Shown here: in pieces, positions 39,690 to 49,420 of the stretch | How positions within the stretch are numbered: position 1 is the stretch's first letter | How the letters are laid out: the number at the start of each line of letters is the position of its first letter | From: Galbula dea | Lineage: Eukaryota; Chordata; Aves; Piciformes; Galbulidae | Direction of reading: 5' to 3' | Length of the DNA stretch: 64,000 nt | Assembly: GCA_013399015.1 (NCBI GenBank) | Contig: VWZX01009072.1 | Coordinates: forward strand, 1,612,001 to 1,676,000 | Notes under the pieces: generated by a model | The model's input: the letters and a program-made list of their open reading frames with translations, nothing else | Databases searched by the model: none | What the model was told of the DNA's origin: nothing | Translations under genes and position numbers: made by a program

Positions 39690-40600
39690 AAGTAACCCAG
39701 CAACAGCCAGCCAACGTGGATTTGTCAGGGACAAAGTATGCCATACTCTGCTACCATCCGTCTCCTTCTTTGTGGAACCTGATCTGGTGGCCACAGGTGC
39801 ACAAGATCACAAATTCCTGTGGCTGTAAAGGTCTTTGACCTTGTCATTCTATGAAGTCCTCAGAGGTGAAACACGCAGCTCAATCCATACCAACCACAAA
39901 GAGAATCACAGCGGTATAAAATGCTCTCAAAAAGCAGCTACCAAAGGCTTATCAGGAACCTGGGAAGATACTCCAGCAGGTTTCGCAAGGCTTTGCCTTG
40001 GATCTGTGCCATTCAGTGTCTTCAGGAACAACTCAGACTATACAGTAAAAGAGAACATCTGCAAGACTTCCCCATGTTAACATACTTGGATTATGCAAAC
40101 AGCATAGGAAACAGGCCTAGAACACTGATATCTTCAGAAATTTGGTCTGAGATGCATTAGAGACAGGTATGCAGACACTAAATATATAGGCATAAAATGG
40201 AGATTATTAGCAGTACCAAAACGTATCTAGGATGTTTGCAGACCAGGAACTGAATGTGAGCCAGTGTGATGCTGTGGCAAAAAGAAAAATATAATTCCTC
40301 TCTGTGTTAACAGTACTAATGTATGCAAGTGCCAGAAGTTAATTGTTCCAGCTACTCTGCACAAGCCTCAGCCATCACTCTGAGTCACATTTTGGACTAT
40401 ACCATTTCAGAGCACAGTCAAATTGGAGAGGACCCAGAGAAGGCAAACAACAATTGCTGGACTTAGAAGATGTGACCTATGAAGAGTAATCTAACTAACT
40501 GGGTTTACTTAGAAGACGAGATGGAGGACCCGATAGCAATGTTCAAATGAGGACACTATTCAGCATTTAGCAATGTTTTGCACACTGTTTGCAATTTTGT
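39690..40600 (+). mobile_element. Ancient CR1/L3-type LINE relic (reverse-transcriptase region)
   Basis: Highly diverged but collinear with CR1/L3 ORF2. CAACGTGGATTTGTCAGGGA near 39,713 matches the QHGF-V-G/D-K motif. GTAAAGGTCTTTGACCTTGT near 39,825 matches the -KAFD-V segment. The FNDLD-like region lies near 40,000, CTGAATGTGAGCCAGTGTGA near 40,250 matches the L-V-S-Q-C/N-A segment, and the block from 40,430 (GAGAGGACCCAGAGAAGGCA, then TATGAAGAG) matches the end of ORF2. GATAGCAATGTTCAAAT closes the coding end. Many stops and indels indicate great age. It may begin as far left as about 39,300. Confidence 0.72.
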
Positions 40601-43600
40601 AACAACTAAAAACAGGGAACACAAAAATATGCCTGTCATGCCACCAAAGTGCTGCACCTTAACTTTATATACATAACGGACGGTATTTTTCAGAGGAAAG
40701 CTGTGCTGCATTTCCTGAAAAAGCTGCTTGAACAGATTCCTGTCAGATAACAGTGTTGGGACAACTAAAGATTATTCCTTTCTCAGAAACCCCAATGCTA
40801 AAAGCCATGTAAGAGAATTGTAAAATACACACCTAACTTATTCCACCTTTTCTTAAAGGTATCAAGATAACACAGCTCCCTCAGTGAGCCTCTGTAGTGC
40901 CTTATCTAGATAAAAAATACGACACAATAGACAATGCATTAACATTTCTCAAAGTAATTTTGAAAACAGTAAAATTCCACAGACAGAACTTGACAACCTC
41001 CCACTGTCTGGCCTAAAGCAACATCACTGATGGTGCTACAGAACATGGAAAATCACTAAATACTAGGTCAAAGCTGTGTTATGGAGCTGAATTCAAAGTC
41101 CGTTAAAAAACCTGTAAGGTTCTAAATGGGTAAATCAAAGGCTCTCAAATTATACCCAGCAGAACAGGGCTGAGTAGACAGACACAAGCTGAGTTTATTT
41201 GAAGATCCCCAGAAGAGATATGGGCTTCTGAAAAACCAAAAATCACTTTCTAAAGTTCCTTCACAAGCACCTATGACAGCTGATATACACATTGACAGTG
41301 TAAGAACCCTTTAACTAAATGCTGTCCCTGCACAAAGATGACTCTCTTGAGGGAACACTGGAAGCTTCCCTTGCCTGTTTTTCTTCCTTGTAAAGTTAGC
41401 TTCAGGTTCCAGGACTGTCCACAGCCAGGAAATAATTTTCCAAGTGCAGTAATACTTTTTTTAAAAGCAGGTCGGAAATATGAAATTTTACATTTTATTT
41501 TAAATTCTTTAATCAGACACATTACAATGCACAACTGTGTCTTTAGCCAGGCAATGGTGCCAATGCTTCAGCAGGAAGAGACAATAGAGAATTCCTAGTC
41601 CTTCCTCTGATCTTTCAGGTACAAGGAGCATTGCAGATATTCTAAATGAGGACAATTCCCACACTTAGCATAGCATTTCCCCTATACTTAGAAAGCCTTT
41701 GAAACAATTTAGTGGCAGCTTTTATTTAACTGAGATTGCAGCTACTGCAGCTAGGGATCTTACTGAACTGAGGATCACTTTTGGCTTCTAATACTTAAAA
41801 CCCCATAATTTCACAGGGTATTTTCAGTGTAACCATCATGATGTTTTGAACATACACTTCTAACTGAAGTTAACCATCCCACCAGTGGTGCAGATTTACA
41901 GCTCTTCAGTGCTCATTAAAAGAGATTGTTTATGAAACAAGATCTTTTTATTTAATGCTACACAATCTGAACTGAAGGAATAGGACATATACTTCACCTC
42001 AGGACCAAGCTATAGGAATACATCCCAGCATATTTTCCAAAGTAAAACCAGATTACCAGGTATCAGTCAGTGCAAGAAACATCTTTATCCATTTGCACTC
42101 AGTGTATTTTAGACAAACTACAGCATCAGAACATTTAAGTACCTCTCCCCCCCCAGAGTACAAAGGTTGAGAGCAGATTTCTTGCCTTCTGGGAGCCAGT
42201 TTGCCAAGATATATGTATTGATAACATTAAAGAAAAATAAATGAAGCATTACATTCTGATGTCAGGTGTACAAGTGCAGTAGTGGATTACTCTCAGGGAA
42301 GAACAACATTATCTATAAAAGTAAGTGGTATACAGGTTATCCTGGAGTGACTATAGTACAGAGAAACTTTATGCCAAAGTAAGTATTTACAGAAATAATG
42401 TCACAGCAAAGAGGACAGGAAGCTAGTCTCACAGAAGTAATTCAATAAAGAGCAAATGAGTGGACAAAGACAAAGGCTTTGACTTTATATAATAAAATAC
42501 CAAGTTCATTCTTTTAAGTGAATGAGTCTTTGAGACTATGGTCCTAGATTTTAGGAAGCCATTTGAAGGTCAGATGTACAGTCCTGCTGCATAGCAAGGG
42601 TTACTTGGACTGTCAGAATTTTTAGACCTGCTGTAACCTCAGTAAATCACAGCAATTCTAGTATTGCTTCTTGCTGCAAGGTCAAAAATAAAACTCTTAA
42701 ATAAACCTCCTCCAAATGTCAAAGATTGGATTTTGTAGAGCAGACTTTCCAGCACAATTTGGATGTTTCTCCACTAATTCTGTGCTGTACATCTGGGATT
42801 AGAACCAAGCCCAGAGCACTTTAAGGGTAATTATGTTTAGCTGCTCAAATGTTCTTGGCCAGAGTTATTATCCAATTTTTCTTGTCAATGCAACTTTAAT
42901 CACATCCGATTCCTAAAGTAGCCATATTATTTTAGTTACTTTGGCTCTTTTCCAACAGGCTTATTTTAAGCTTGTTGTGAAGAAAGGTTATTAATGGCTA
43001 TTTTGCATATTTCTTGAAGAGTTACTACTGAAATAACCAGACACATTTGAGTGGGAACATGTTTGGTTGACTCCTCAAAATATCATTAAAAAATATTTTC
43101 TAATCAATTTTTCAACTAAAACCAGAGCTGATTTAACCACGTATTTGCCAGCATACCCAGAAGTACTCAATCCTGCCACTTCTCAGCTTCCCCAACCATC
43201 TACCAAATACAGGATAACAAGCATAATTAAGAGTCTCTCCAGTGCATGACTTGAAGGAACATGATCCCTCACAGTAAAGGAATCCCATTCAAGATGGCTT
43301 GCAGTATTCGACTCCAATACACAGGAGAAAAGTGTAGAAGGAAGCCTCATGATTCTCATGTGGCTTCTTCTACGGAGTCTGCTACATCTTCAGTCAACAA
43401 CTTGACCACTAGTCACTGGTTCAAGCAGGCAGGACACTGAACAGTAAATCTGAGCAGCTTCCTTTTTCACTTAAGATTAATTTACTGTAATGTACATTAC
43501 TTTCAGTGGAATGATACTGCTCATGTTTTGGCAGGATGGGGAAAATTCCACTTTGTTGTTTCTATAATTTTATAAGGCAGATAATGCAGAAAGTTGAAAC

Positions 43601-43634
43601 AGAACTTTTACAAGGATTTCATCTGTGATATTGT
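40601..43634. other. ZNF706 3' flank or extended 3' UTR
   Basis: AT-rich, free of recognisable transposons, with several minus-strand AATAAA hexamers (near 41.9, 41.7 and 41.5 kb). It could be transcribed as a long ZNF706 3' UTR, but nothing in the sequence proves it. Confidence 0.45.
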
Positions 43635-43933
43635 AAAATCAAAAGTACTACTTTATTAAATGAGTTATTTTACACAATATGAACATCAATATAATTACAA
43701 TTGTAAAAAATTTTTTATAACAAGTATGGACTGATTTTCAGGATTTCCAAATAGGGCACAACTGTACATTTACACAGAATTGTCTTTGCATGAAACCCAA
43801 GAGGGAACAGCATAAAAATATGAATGTTTCTGTAGCCCCTTCATTTTTGCTGATCAACAGTTTTAGAAAAGCAGCTGCAGGTTTGTTATGTAAGGTCTGT
43901 CTGTAGAAGAGTCAATAGGTGCCATGGCTTCAC
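43635..43933 (-). other. ZNF706: Probable ZNF706 3'-UTR exon with poly(A) signal
   Basis: On the minus strand a strong acceptor (TTGTTTTTTTTATAG|GTGAAGCC) lies at 43934/43933. About 280 nt downstream a canonical AATAAA occupies 43657-43652, so cleavage is expected near 43,625-43,640. No coding frame continues here. The exon would hold nearly the whole short-isoform 3' UTR. Further AATAAA-type hexamers on the same strand near 41.9, 41.7, 41.5 and 38.7 kb could serve longer isoforms. Confidence 0.65.
43652..43657 (-). terminator. ZNF706: Poly(A) signal of ZNF706
   Basis: TTTATT on the plus strand, AATAAA on the transcript strand, about 280 nt into the last exon and followed by T-rich sequence. 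It is the first canonical hexamer downstream of the 3'-UTR acceptor. Confidence 0.6.
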
Positions 43934-44542
43934 CTATAAAAAAAACAAGAACAACTCAGTTAAGCTGAACTGTTACACAATGCTGCTTACCTTCATGTGA
44001 ATGAAATACCATAATACTGCTTTCTACCTCATTTCAGCACTTTACTGTAAGCACTTTGAGTTCCAGCCTAACAAATGGCTACTGGGAAATTTCTTCTATA
44101 GATAACATAGTGGTTAATTTTTATATTTCAACACAGAAAAATCTGTGTTCACTTGCATAGCTTCAGGAACAAAAAGGCTCAGTTGATGGAAGCATACTAA
44201 ACTGTTCCCATTACATGTTTTGTAGCAACAGACAGATTGTATTTATTATATGTATTTTGTTAAAAGCAAAATGAACATTTCAAAGCAAGAACTAAAGTAT
44301 TACTATAGCTTAAGGATGACCATTTCAAAAAACATTCATCCTTCTTAACCTCCACAGCCACTTCTCTTATGTGTTAGCTTACTTTTCTTGTGTAACAGTT
44401 CAGGGATAAACTTTAACCTACAGTTAGTTTTCTTATTAAAAGAAATTAATCCAGTTTTAAGTCCCAGTTGTTGGTGGTAAAAGACCCTGATTTATAATAC
44501 ACCTTTCTCAGACAATCATTTAAAAAAATTAAAGGTAATGAC
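43934..44542 (-). other. ZNF706: Probable ZNF706 3'-UTR intron (intron 3)
   Basis: Bounded by CAG|GTCATT and a long-T-tract acceptor ending ATAG. It starts 12 nt after the stop codon, closer than the roughly 50-55 nt that normally triggers exon-junction-dependent decay, so the transcript should be stable. Inferred from splice signals only. Confidence 0.6.
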
Positions 44543-44650
44543 CTGTAGACACCTTTATGCCTGAACATCAGCCAATTCTGGAGGAAGTGGAGTCTTAGGA
44601 TGCTTGCTTTCAAAGTGCTGTTTGAAGGTCTTGGGATCCGGCATTTGTGT
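44543..44650 (-). other. ZNF706: ZNF706 exon 3 (last coding exon and start of 3' UTR)
   Basis: The acceptor is CTCTCTAATCAG|ACACAAATG. The exon encodes residues 46-76 (TQMPDPKTFKQHF to ADVQA) and the TAA at 44557-44555, including both zinc-binding histidines. The most likely donor is CTACAG|GTCATT at 44543/44542, only 12 nt past the stop. An alternative is TAAAG|GTGTCT even nearer the stop. The coding part is certain; the exact 3' edge is inferred. Confidence 0.88.
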
Positions 44651-45979
44651 CTGATTAGAGAGAGACATTTAACTTTATGGACAGTACAAGAGAAATAATA
44701 CTAGAAAAATCATATTCCTCCCCCTCCCAATGCTTTATTTTCTTTTTCCTGAAGCAAATTGTCTCCTCGATGACACTGCTCTAGTAACAGAGGCACCATT
44801 AATTTAGCTGCTAATTAAGAGAGTATTTAACCTCAGATTTTCAGAGGTGCTTTTAAGGACCAGTTTTGCACTACTTTGGCATGTTCATCAATGGTAGTAT
44901 TCTTGCTAGGAATTTCCCTGCAGATCTTATACTCCAGATGCTGGTTTGGTGGAAAATCTGCCTCATTATTTTCTTTTTTCAACACCTAAAAAATAAACAT
45001 TTATCCTTTTCAGAATCAAATCTTTATTACAGCTATCTTTTGTTTATCAAGTGGCCAAAAAGTTATGTGGCATAAACTGATTCTCTACTCGGCACAAGCT
45101 ATCTCAGACTATTGCTAGTACACAGTTGCATGCATGAACTGCCCAAAGTTATTGCTGCTACAGCCTGATTTCACAAGAAGAGGGTCTGGTTACAAGTATT
45201 TAAGTGAGCAGTCCTTGACTTGGAATCTTATTTAAGACATTCCAAGTGCCAAATCTATTCTGGGACTGACCATTTAAGTGAAAATGGCAATGGCAAGTTT
45301 ATCCTTCAGCTCCAAAACAAGCACATTCAGGAAAACCATCCAGAAGGAAAGTGAAACTTGATGAACACTCATGTTTCTGTTCTCTTGTCAAGTAATTTAT
45401 TCTGGAAGAAGTTACTATGTATCAAACTTACACTAAAGCTTTGAGCACTACTTTTTCTCTCTGCATTAACATAGATAACCAGTGAATCTAAGACAGGTCA
45501 ATTCCATCACAAAGATGTTTCCATTTCGAGATTAAACAGGAAGTGATGTCACACTTTCTGCATTTTCCACATCACACTAAGAGCACATGCAGACACCTGC
45601 AATTCAAAAGGCAAGAAAACAACCCAAAATAGATCTGTACCTGACCTCTCAGATTTTCTCATATCTAAATTATCAAAACAGCTGAGTAATCTGTAAGCAA
45701 GTCACGTAACAGATGCAAAAGCTTACAAGCTAGACAGTCACTTAAGTAGTATTTTAGTTTCCAATATATAATCTTCTAAAAATTCTGCTCTAGGCTGGAA
45801 GACAGACCTGCCTATATTAATATTTTTTCTTCAGTTCCTCTTACCCTACAGACAGTGCAGGTATAGATCAAGGCAGCCTTGGCTGCAGCCTTCTGATCAT
45901 GTCCTTGTTTCTTTTTTTGCTCAGCTTGCTTTTTGGCATTTTTCTGCTGTGACTGAATCTTCTGCTGTCCACGAGCCAT
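44555..45979 (-). CDS. ZNF706: ZNF706, small C2H2 zinc-finger protein (two coding exons, 76 aa)
   Basis: The coding sequence joins 45979-45845 (codons 1-45) to 44650-44555 (codons 46-76 plus TAA). Both junctions fall between codons, with donor AGG|GTAAGA and acceptor AATCAG|ACA. The protein starts MARGQQKIQSQQKNAKKQ, continues with a Lys/Gln/Ala-rich basic helix to about residue 36, then carries one zinc finger: C41-x2-C44-x12-H57-x4-H62. It ends PPELADVQA. The length equals the known vertebrate ZNF706 (76 aa). The N-terminus resembles the SERF/4F5 family, known for nucleic-acid and amyloid binding. Mammalian ZNF706 has been reported to repress Klf4 and promote exit from pluripotency; that role is family knowledge, not visible here. 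The start is the ATG two bases inside exon 2. When spliced to exon 1 it has G at -3 and G at +4, a strong Kozak context. From memory, human has Gly at residue 20 where this copy has Glu. Identification is essentially certain; function in this species is inferred. Confidence 0.97.
44651..45844 (-). other. ZNF706: ZNF706 intron 2
   Basis: This 1.19-kb GT-AG intron interrupts the zinc finger between its cysteine pair (exon 2) and histidine pair (exon 3). It is a phase-0 intron and contains nothing recognisable beyond AT-rich unique sequence. Confidence 0.9.
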
Positions 45980-45981
45980 AT
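45845..45981 (-). other. ZNF706: ZNF706 exon 2 (first coding exon)
   Basis: The acceptor reads TTTTTATTTGTAG|AT directly before the ATG at 45979-45977, and the donor reads TGTAGG|GTAAGA at 45845/45844. The exon is 137 nt: 2 nt of 5' UTR and 45 complete codons covering the basic SERF-like region and the two zinc-binding cysteines. Reading on past the donor gives a spurious tail (VRGTEEKILI) and an early stop, which confirms the splice site. Confidence 0.95.
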
Positions 45982-48955
45982 CTACAAATAAAAACAAGAC
46001 ATTTAGTCTACACGTGTGAGAAACTACTGCTGCCAGCTGACTCAGAAGCTGTAACCATGAGCAAAATCCAGTTATGTGTCCTGTTCATAAGGCATGTAAC
46101 TACCATAACTCTCATACAAGACATCTGTCCATGTTCCTTTACAAAGCCTGAAGGTTTACTTTTCAGTGTTTTCTATAGTCAGAATAATTAGTGTTTCCTT
46201 TGCAGTTAACTGAAGATTATTCTCTATTTCCACAGCTATAGTGAAATCTAGGTTTTACTGCCGCCCCCCCCCCCTTTTTTTTTAAAGGTTAAGACTCAAT
46301 CTGTACGTCTGGAACTTGAAACATGTTCCAGGAAAGGCAAATCAAAGTATTACCCAAGCTATATTACTGTCTTCTGGTGTATGTGCTTATGAGCTGCTTT
46401 GGAGTTGGGAACATCAAGAATAATAGGTCTTTATTTGATGCTATTTTTACAGGTGGCCATTCATTTCGATTTTCAGCTGACTTTACATGCATATATACTT
46501 CTTAAAAAGAATGAAAACTGCCCCCATCAGAAGCCATTACTCTATATAACACAGAAGCATACAGGAAGCAAATGCTATTGCCATATGCCATTGCAAGGCC
46601 CATCACAAGAAGAAACAACACAAAAAAGTAACATTTGGGGAGCAGTAAACCAGCATATTTTACAACTGCAACGTTCCACCTGCATGCAGCCCACTATGAC
46701 ACCCGATTCAGCTCGCACCTCACTCCAGAGCAGATGCCAGGCGGGACTGGGACACACCAACAGAGCAGGCTTCAGAACATGGTTATATAACCCAGCAGCA
46801 GCCCACTTTCCGCTATTATCTCTCTCACAATCCCTCATGGCCCACGCACAATCCGGTGGTGCAGCTCTCACTGAAGGACAACACTAGCTACAAGCACAGG
46901 ACAGCTACTGAAGCCTGTTACTTTCAGGACTAGTAAAGGATCCCAGGAGGCTGCCTAGCTGCCACTGCGCCTCTATGCAACCTGGGCATTTGCTGTAAGT
47001 TCGGAACTCACGAGACAGTGCGTGGCTACAAGAAGTCCGTAATGCAGTCCTTCCCACAAGGAGGACAGATAGCATTCCACTGCAAGAGAGAAAGGCCTAG
47101 CTAAATAAAGACTGACCTCCAGTAAATATGTGTGAAAAGCCCTTAGAACCATTATGAAAATTAAGTTTCAATGAAACATCAAGAACATCTGGAAATTCAT
47201 CAGTATTGTAAGAATTTCTGGACACACAGCACCACACTTAACACTGAGCAAAAAGACAGTCCCAAAACACAGAACAGCTCTTGCAGATTGAAAGGCACCT
47301 CCCAGGCCACAGTCCATTTCTTTCATGGTATATAACACCATCATATAACCCTTTGTAGAAGTATTACACTACATCTTCAGTGTTGCCTTCTTTACCCCCA
47401 CAAGTTTCTCTACAGGGTAATTTAGAAATCCATGACTAACAAAACTGACCACAAGGAAACAAAAACCCTATTAACAAGCATACAAAAATACACATGGCAT
47501 TAGAGAGCTTCCTCAAGATACATCACTGAATGTTAGTAAGACTAAGTTAAGACTACAAATACAAGTTTATGTTTCACTGAACGCTACAGTTAGTCTCAAC
47601 TGTCCCAGCCAGTACCTCACATTGCTTACATACTGCACAGGTCAATAAGAACACTAAACTTCCATTTAAAAAAAAAATACATAAAAGAAAAAAGAAACAC
47701 TGATAATAGCTCAATAGCTTTGCATACACTAGAAAGAACTGTAGGCTTTGTTTCAGGTCTATTCCACTAGCATTACAGTAATCCTAAAGAAGTCAGAGGT
47801 CTCCTGATAGAAAATAGACATAATAAAAAAAATCTTCATAAAGCATCTGCACATTACTTTGTATTTTAGTTCCTTGATAAGAGCTTAAGTAGTATATTCC
47901 AACAGACAATTACACTGAGCTTGTACATGTTTGGCAATTGCTGGTTTTAGTTAAGGCACAAATAAGAAAACAAAAGCAAACCCATCTGCTTAAAAATATC
48001 AACCTCAGTATGATGATTAAGACCAAAAGTCCAAGTGTTCAAATACTGAAAATTACATTAATACACGTGAAATGCATAGTGAATACTAAATTACTGGAAA
48101 ATTAAGATTATTTGAACTATAAGTATTCTAAGAAATTATAAAAATGATCCCAAAATTCTTTAAAAGAATGAATTCCACAATGCTAAATCTGTATTTCAGT
48201 TGCACAACATTGGCAAGTGTTGTCTTCCTTATCAGGCACACCCTCAGAGAGCCCAGCAAACTGGCCTGCTGTTTTGAAATAAAAACGCATGAGCACACAG
48301 GAAGTTTAACACCACAGAAAAATGTGCCACCAAACCTTAATAGTAACAGCACAGGCAATGCAGGGCAGCGAGGCTGAAGCCTACAGTACCTTAATGCCTG
48401 ACACAGGGTCATTTGCTTCTAAGTAATCAGAACCTGAGCAGAGAGTTTCAAGTCCTAAAACTGGACACCGACAGCTGTTTCTACTGTCACTTCCAGAAAC
48501 AAACAGCAGCTTGAGGTACCTTAGCTTCTGCGGCTAAGCGGCGTAGGGCCTGGGTCGGAAGAGCAGCCAGCTCGGCCTTCGCCCAGCATTACCGAGAGGG
48601 AAGACCCAGGCCCAGCCGGAGGCGCGAAAGGGCAAAGGGAGGCCGCAGCCCCCCCGAGCGGGCCTCACGCGGCGGGAAGCGGCCTAGGCCCGGCCAGCCC
48701 CACCATGAGCCCCACGGGAAGAGCCGGAGGAAGGAAGCGAGCTCCGGCTGCGGAGCCGCTGCCGCAAGAAGGCGGCCCGCGGCAGTCCTGGTGCGGAGAG
48801 CGCCTCACTACCGTGCCGCCCCCTTCCCCTCCTGGGCAGGCCTGCTCCGCCGCACTACGGCTGGGCCTGCTCCCCCACGCACCACGCCCCGTCTGCCCTG
48901 CCCAACCCGCGGGCACCTCACCGCGCGAGGGGCCGGGGCGATCGCCGTCGCTTAC
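45982..48955 (-). other. ZNF706: ZNF706 intron 1
   Basis: This 2.97-kb intron separates the CpG-island exon from the first coding exon. Its promoter-proximal part (48,530-48,950) is still CpG-rich, and the rest is AT-rich. It has a C11-T9 homopolymer junction at 46264-46283. No recognisable transposon was seen. Open frames here (for example 46399-46887 on the plus strand) show no protein-like features. Confidence 0.8.
46264..46283. repeat. C11-T9 homopolymer junction in ZNF706 intron 1
   Basis: Eleven C followed by nine T on the plus strand (A9-G11 on the transcript strand), about 280 bp upstream of the coding exon. Length is likely variable between individuals and error-prone in sequencing. 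Confidence 0.9.
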
Positions 48956-49075
48956 CCGGCCTTAGAGTCCGGCTTGAGCGGCCCTGACGAGCGGTTGGAG
49001 AAAGCTCCGCGCGGCCCCGCGACAGCCGCCGCCTGCCCGAAAGAAGGAGGAGAGGAGCAGGAGTTTTCAGCACTG
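48956..49075 (-). other. ZNF706: ZNF706 exon 1 (5' UTR, upstream edge approximate)
   Basis: Inside the CpG island a good minus-strand donor (GCCGG|GTAAGCG) lies at 48956/48955. Splicing from it to 45981 gives a strong Kozak context at the ATG. The 5' edge is estimated: an NRF1-type element at 49074-49085 and a pyrimidine-rich stretch on the transcript strand (opposite 49039-49057) suggest initiation around 49,040-49,070. Alternative donors lie downstream (GCG|GTGAGG at 48922/48921, ACG|GTAGTG near 48.8 kb, TAAG|GTACCT near 48.52 kb), so variant first exons are possible. Confidence 0.7.
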
Positions 49076-49085
49076 CGCGTGCGCG
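49074..49085. promoter_or_regulatory. NRF1-type binding site
   Basis: TGCGCGTGCGCG; its reverse complement CGCGCACGCGCA fits the NRF1 consensus YGCGCAYGCGCR at every position. It sits at the presumed upstream edge of ZNF706 exon 1, where NRF1 sites commonly lie in TATA-less CpG promoters. Occupancy is inferred. Confidence 0.6.
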
Positions 49086-49143
49086 GTCACACCCCGGCAT
49101 GAGCGTCGCCCGGCCCTACCGGTGCGAGAGCCGTACGCGCTGG

Positions 49144-49171
49144 CCAATGGCGGCGCCCGACCGTTACATAA
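49144..49171. promoter_or_regulatory. CCAAT box with adjacent TTACATAA (NFIL3/PAR-bZIP) element
   Basis: CCAAT at 49144-49148 is followed directly by GGCGGC (NF-Y-like, partly YY1-like). Fifteen bases on, TTACATAA (49164-49171), read as TTATGTAA on the other strand, is a perfect match to the D-box consensus TTAYGTAA bound by NFIL3 and DBP/HLF/TEF. The elements lie 70-100 bp upstream of the presumed ZNF706 start, a typical distance for NF-Y. Match by eye only. Confidence 0.45.
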
Positions 49172-49281
49172 GGCGGGGGAGGGTGTAGAGAGGGTGCTGT
49201 GGTTGTGCTGAGCTCGTGCTGAGCTCGGGGGAGGGCGGCTGGTTCGCTCGCCGTGCTGCCTGCTCTGTTGCGAGGAGACCC

Positions 49282-49297
49282 GGGGGGGGGGCGGGCA
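49282..49297 (+). repeat. G10 run and G-rich cluster in the CpG island
   Basis: Ten consecutive G at 49282-49291 followed by CGGGC. Candidate G-quadruplex and likely sequencing trouble spot at the right half of the promoter island. Confidence 0.85.
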
Positions 49298-49420
49298 TGG
49301 GCCCCCGGCGAAGGCGTCCTGCGGGGTTCTCCCTGGCGGCTGGGCCGTGGGGATTGCCAGGCCCGTCCTCCGCGGTCAGGCGGAGGCGGGGCGCAGAGAT
49401 GGCCGCGCTGGGTGCGGGGC

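Larger units (their letters stand above)
48530..49420. promoter_or_regulatory. ZNF706: CpG-island promoter of ZNF706, possibly bidirectional
   Basis: This is the only long GC- and CpG-dense block in an otherwise AT-rich window and it coincides with ZNF706 exon 1. There is no TATA box at a suitable position. Visible elements include an NRF1-type palindrome (49074-49085), a CCAAT box running into ATGGCGGC (49144-49154), a TTACATAA bZIP element (49164-49171), and GC boxes near 49,171, 49,290 and 49,385. Such CpG promoters usually initiate in both directions, so a divergent non-coding transcript to the right is plausible. Confidence 0.85.

Noticed and set aside
39835..40160. Two overlapping plus-strand frames of about 80 codons
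   Set aside because: They lie inside the ancient LINE relic and represent decayed ORF2 fragments in shifted frames, not genes.
46399..46887. 162-codon frame antisense to ZNF706 intron 1
   Set aside because: Non-ATG start and low-complexity composition with no recognisable domain; lies wholly within an intron.
48705..49102. Overlapping plus-strand frames of 86 and 103 codons in the promoter island
   Set aside because: Multiple frames open in the same GC-rich block, Pro/Arg/Ala-rich; compositional artefact.
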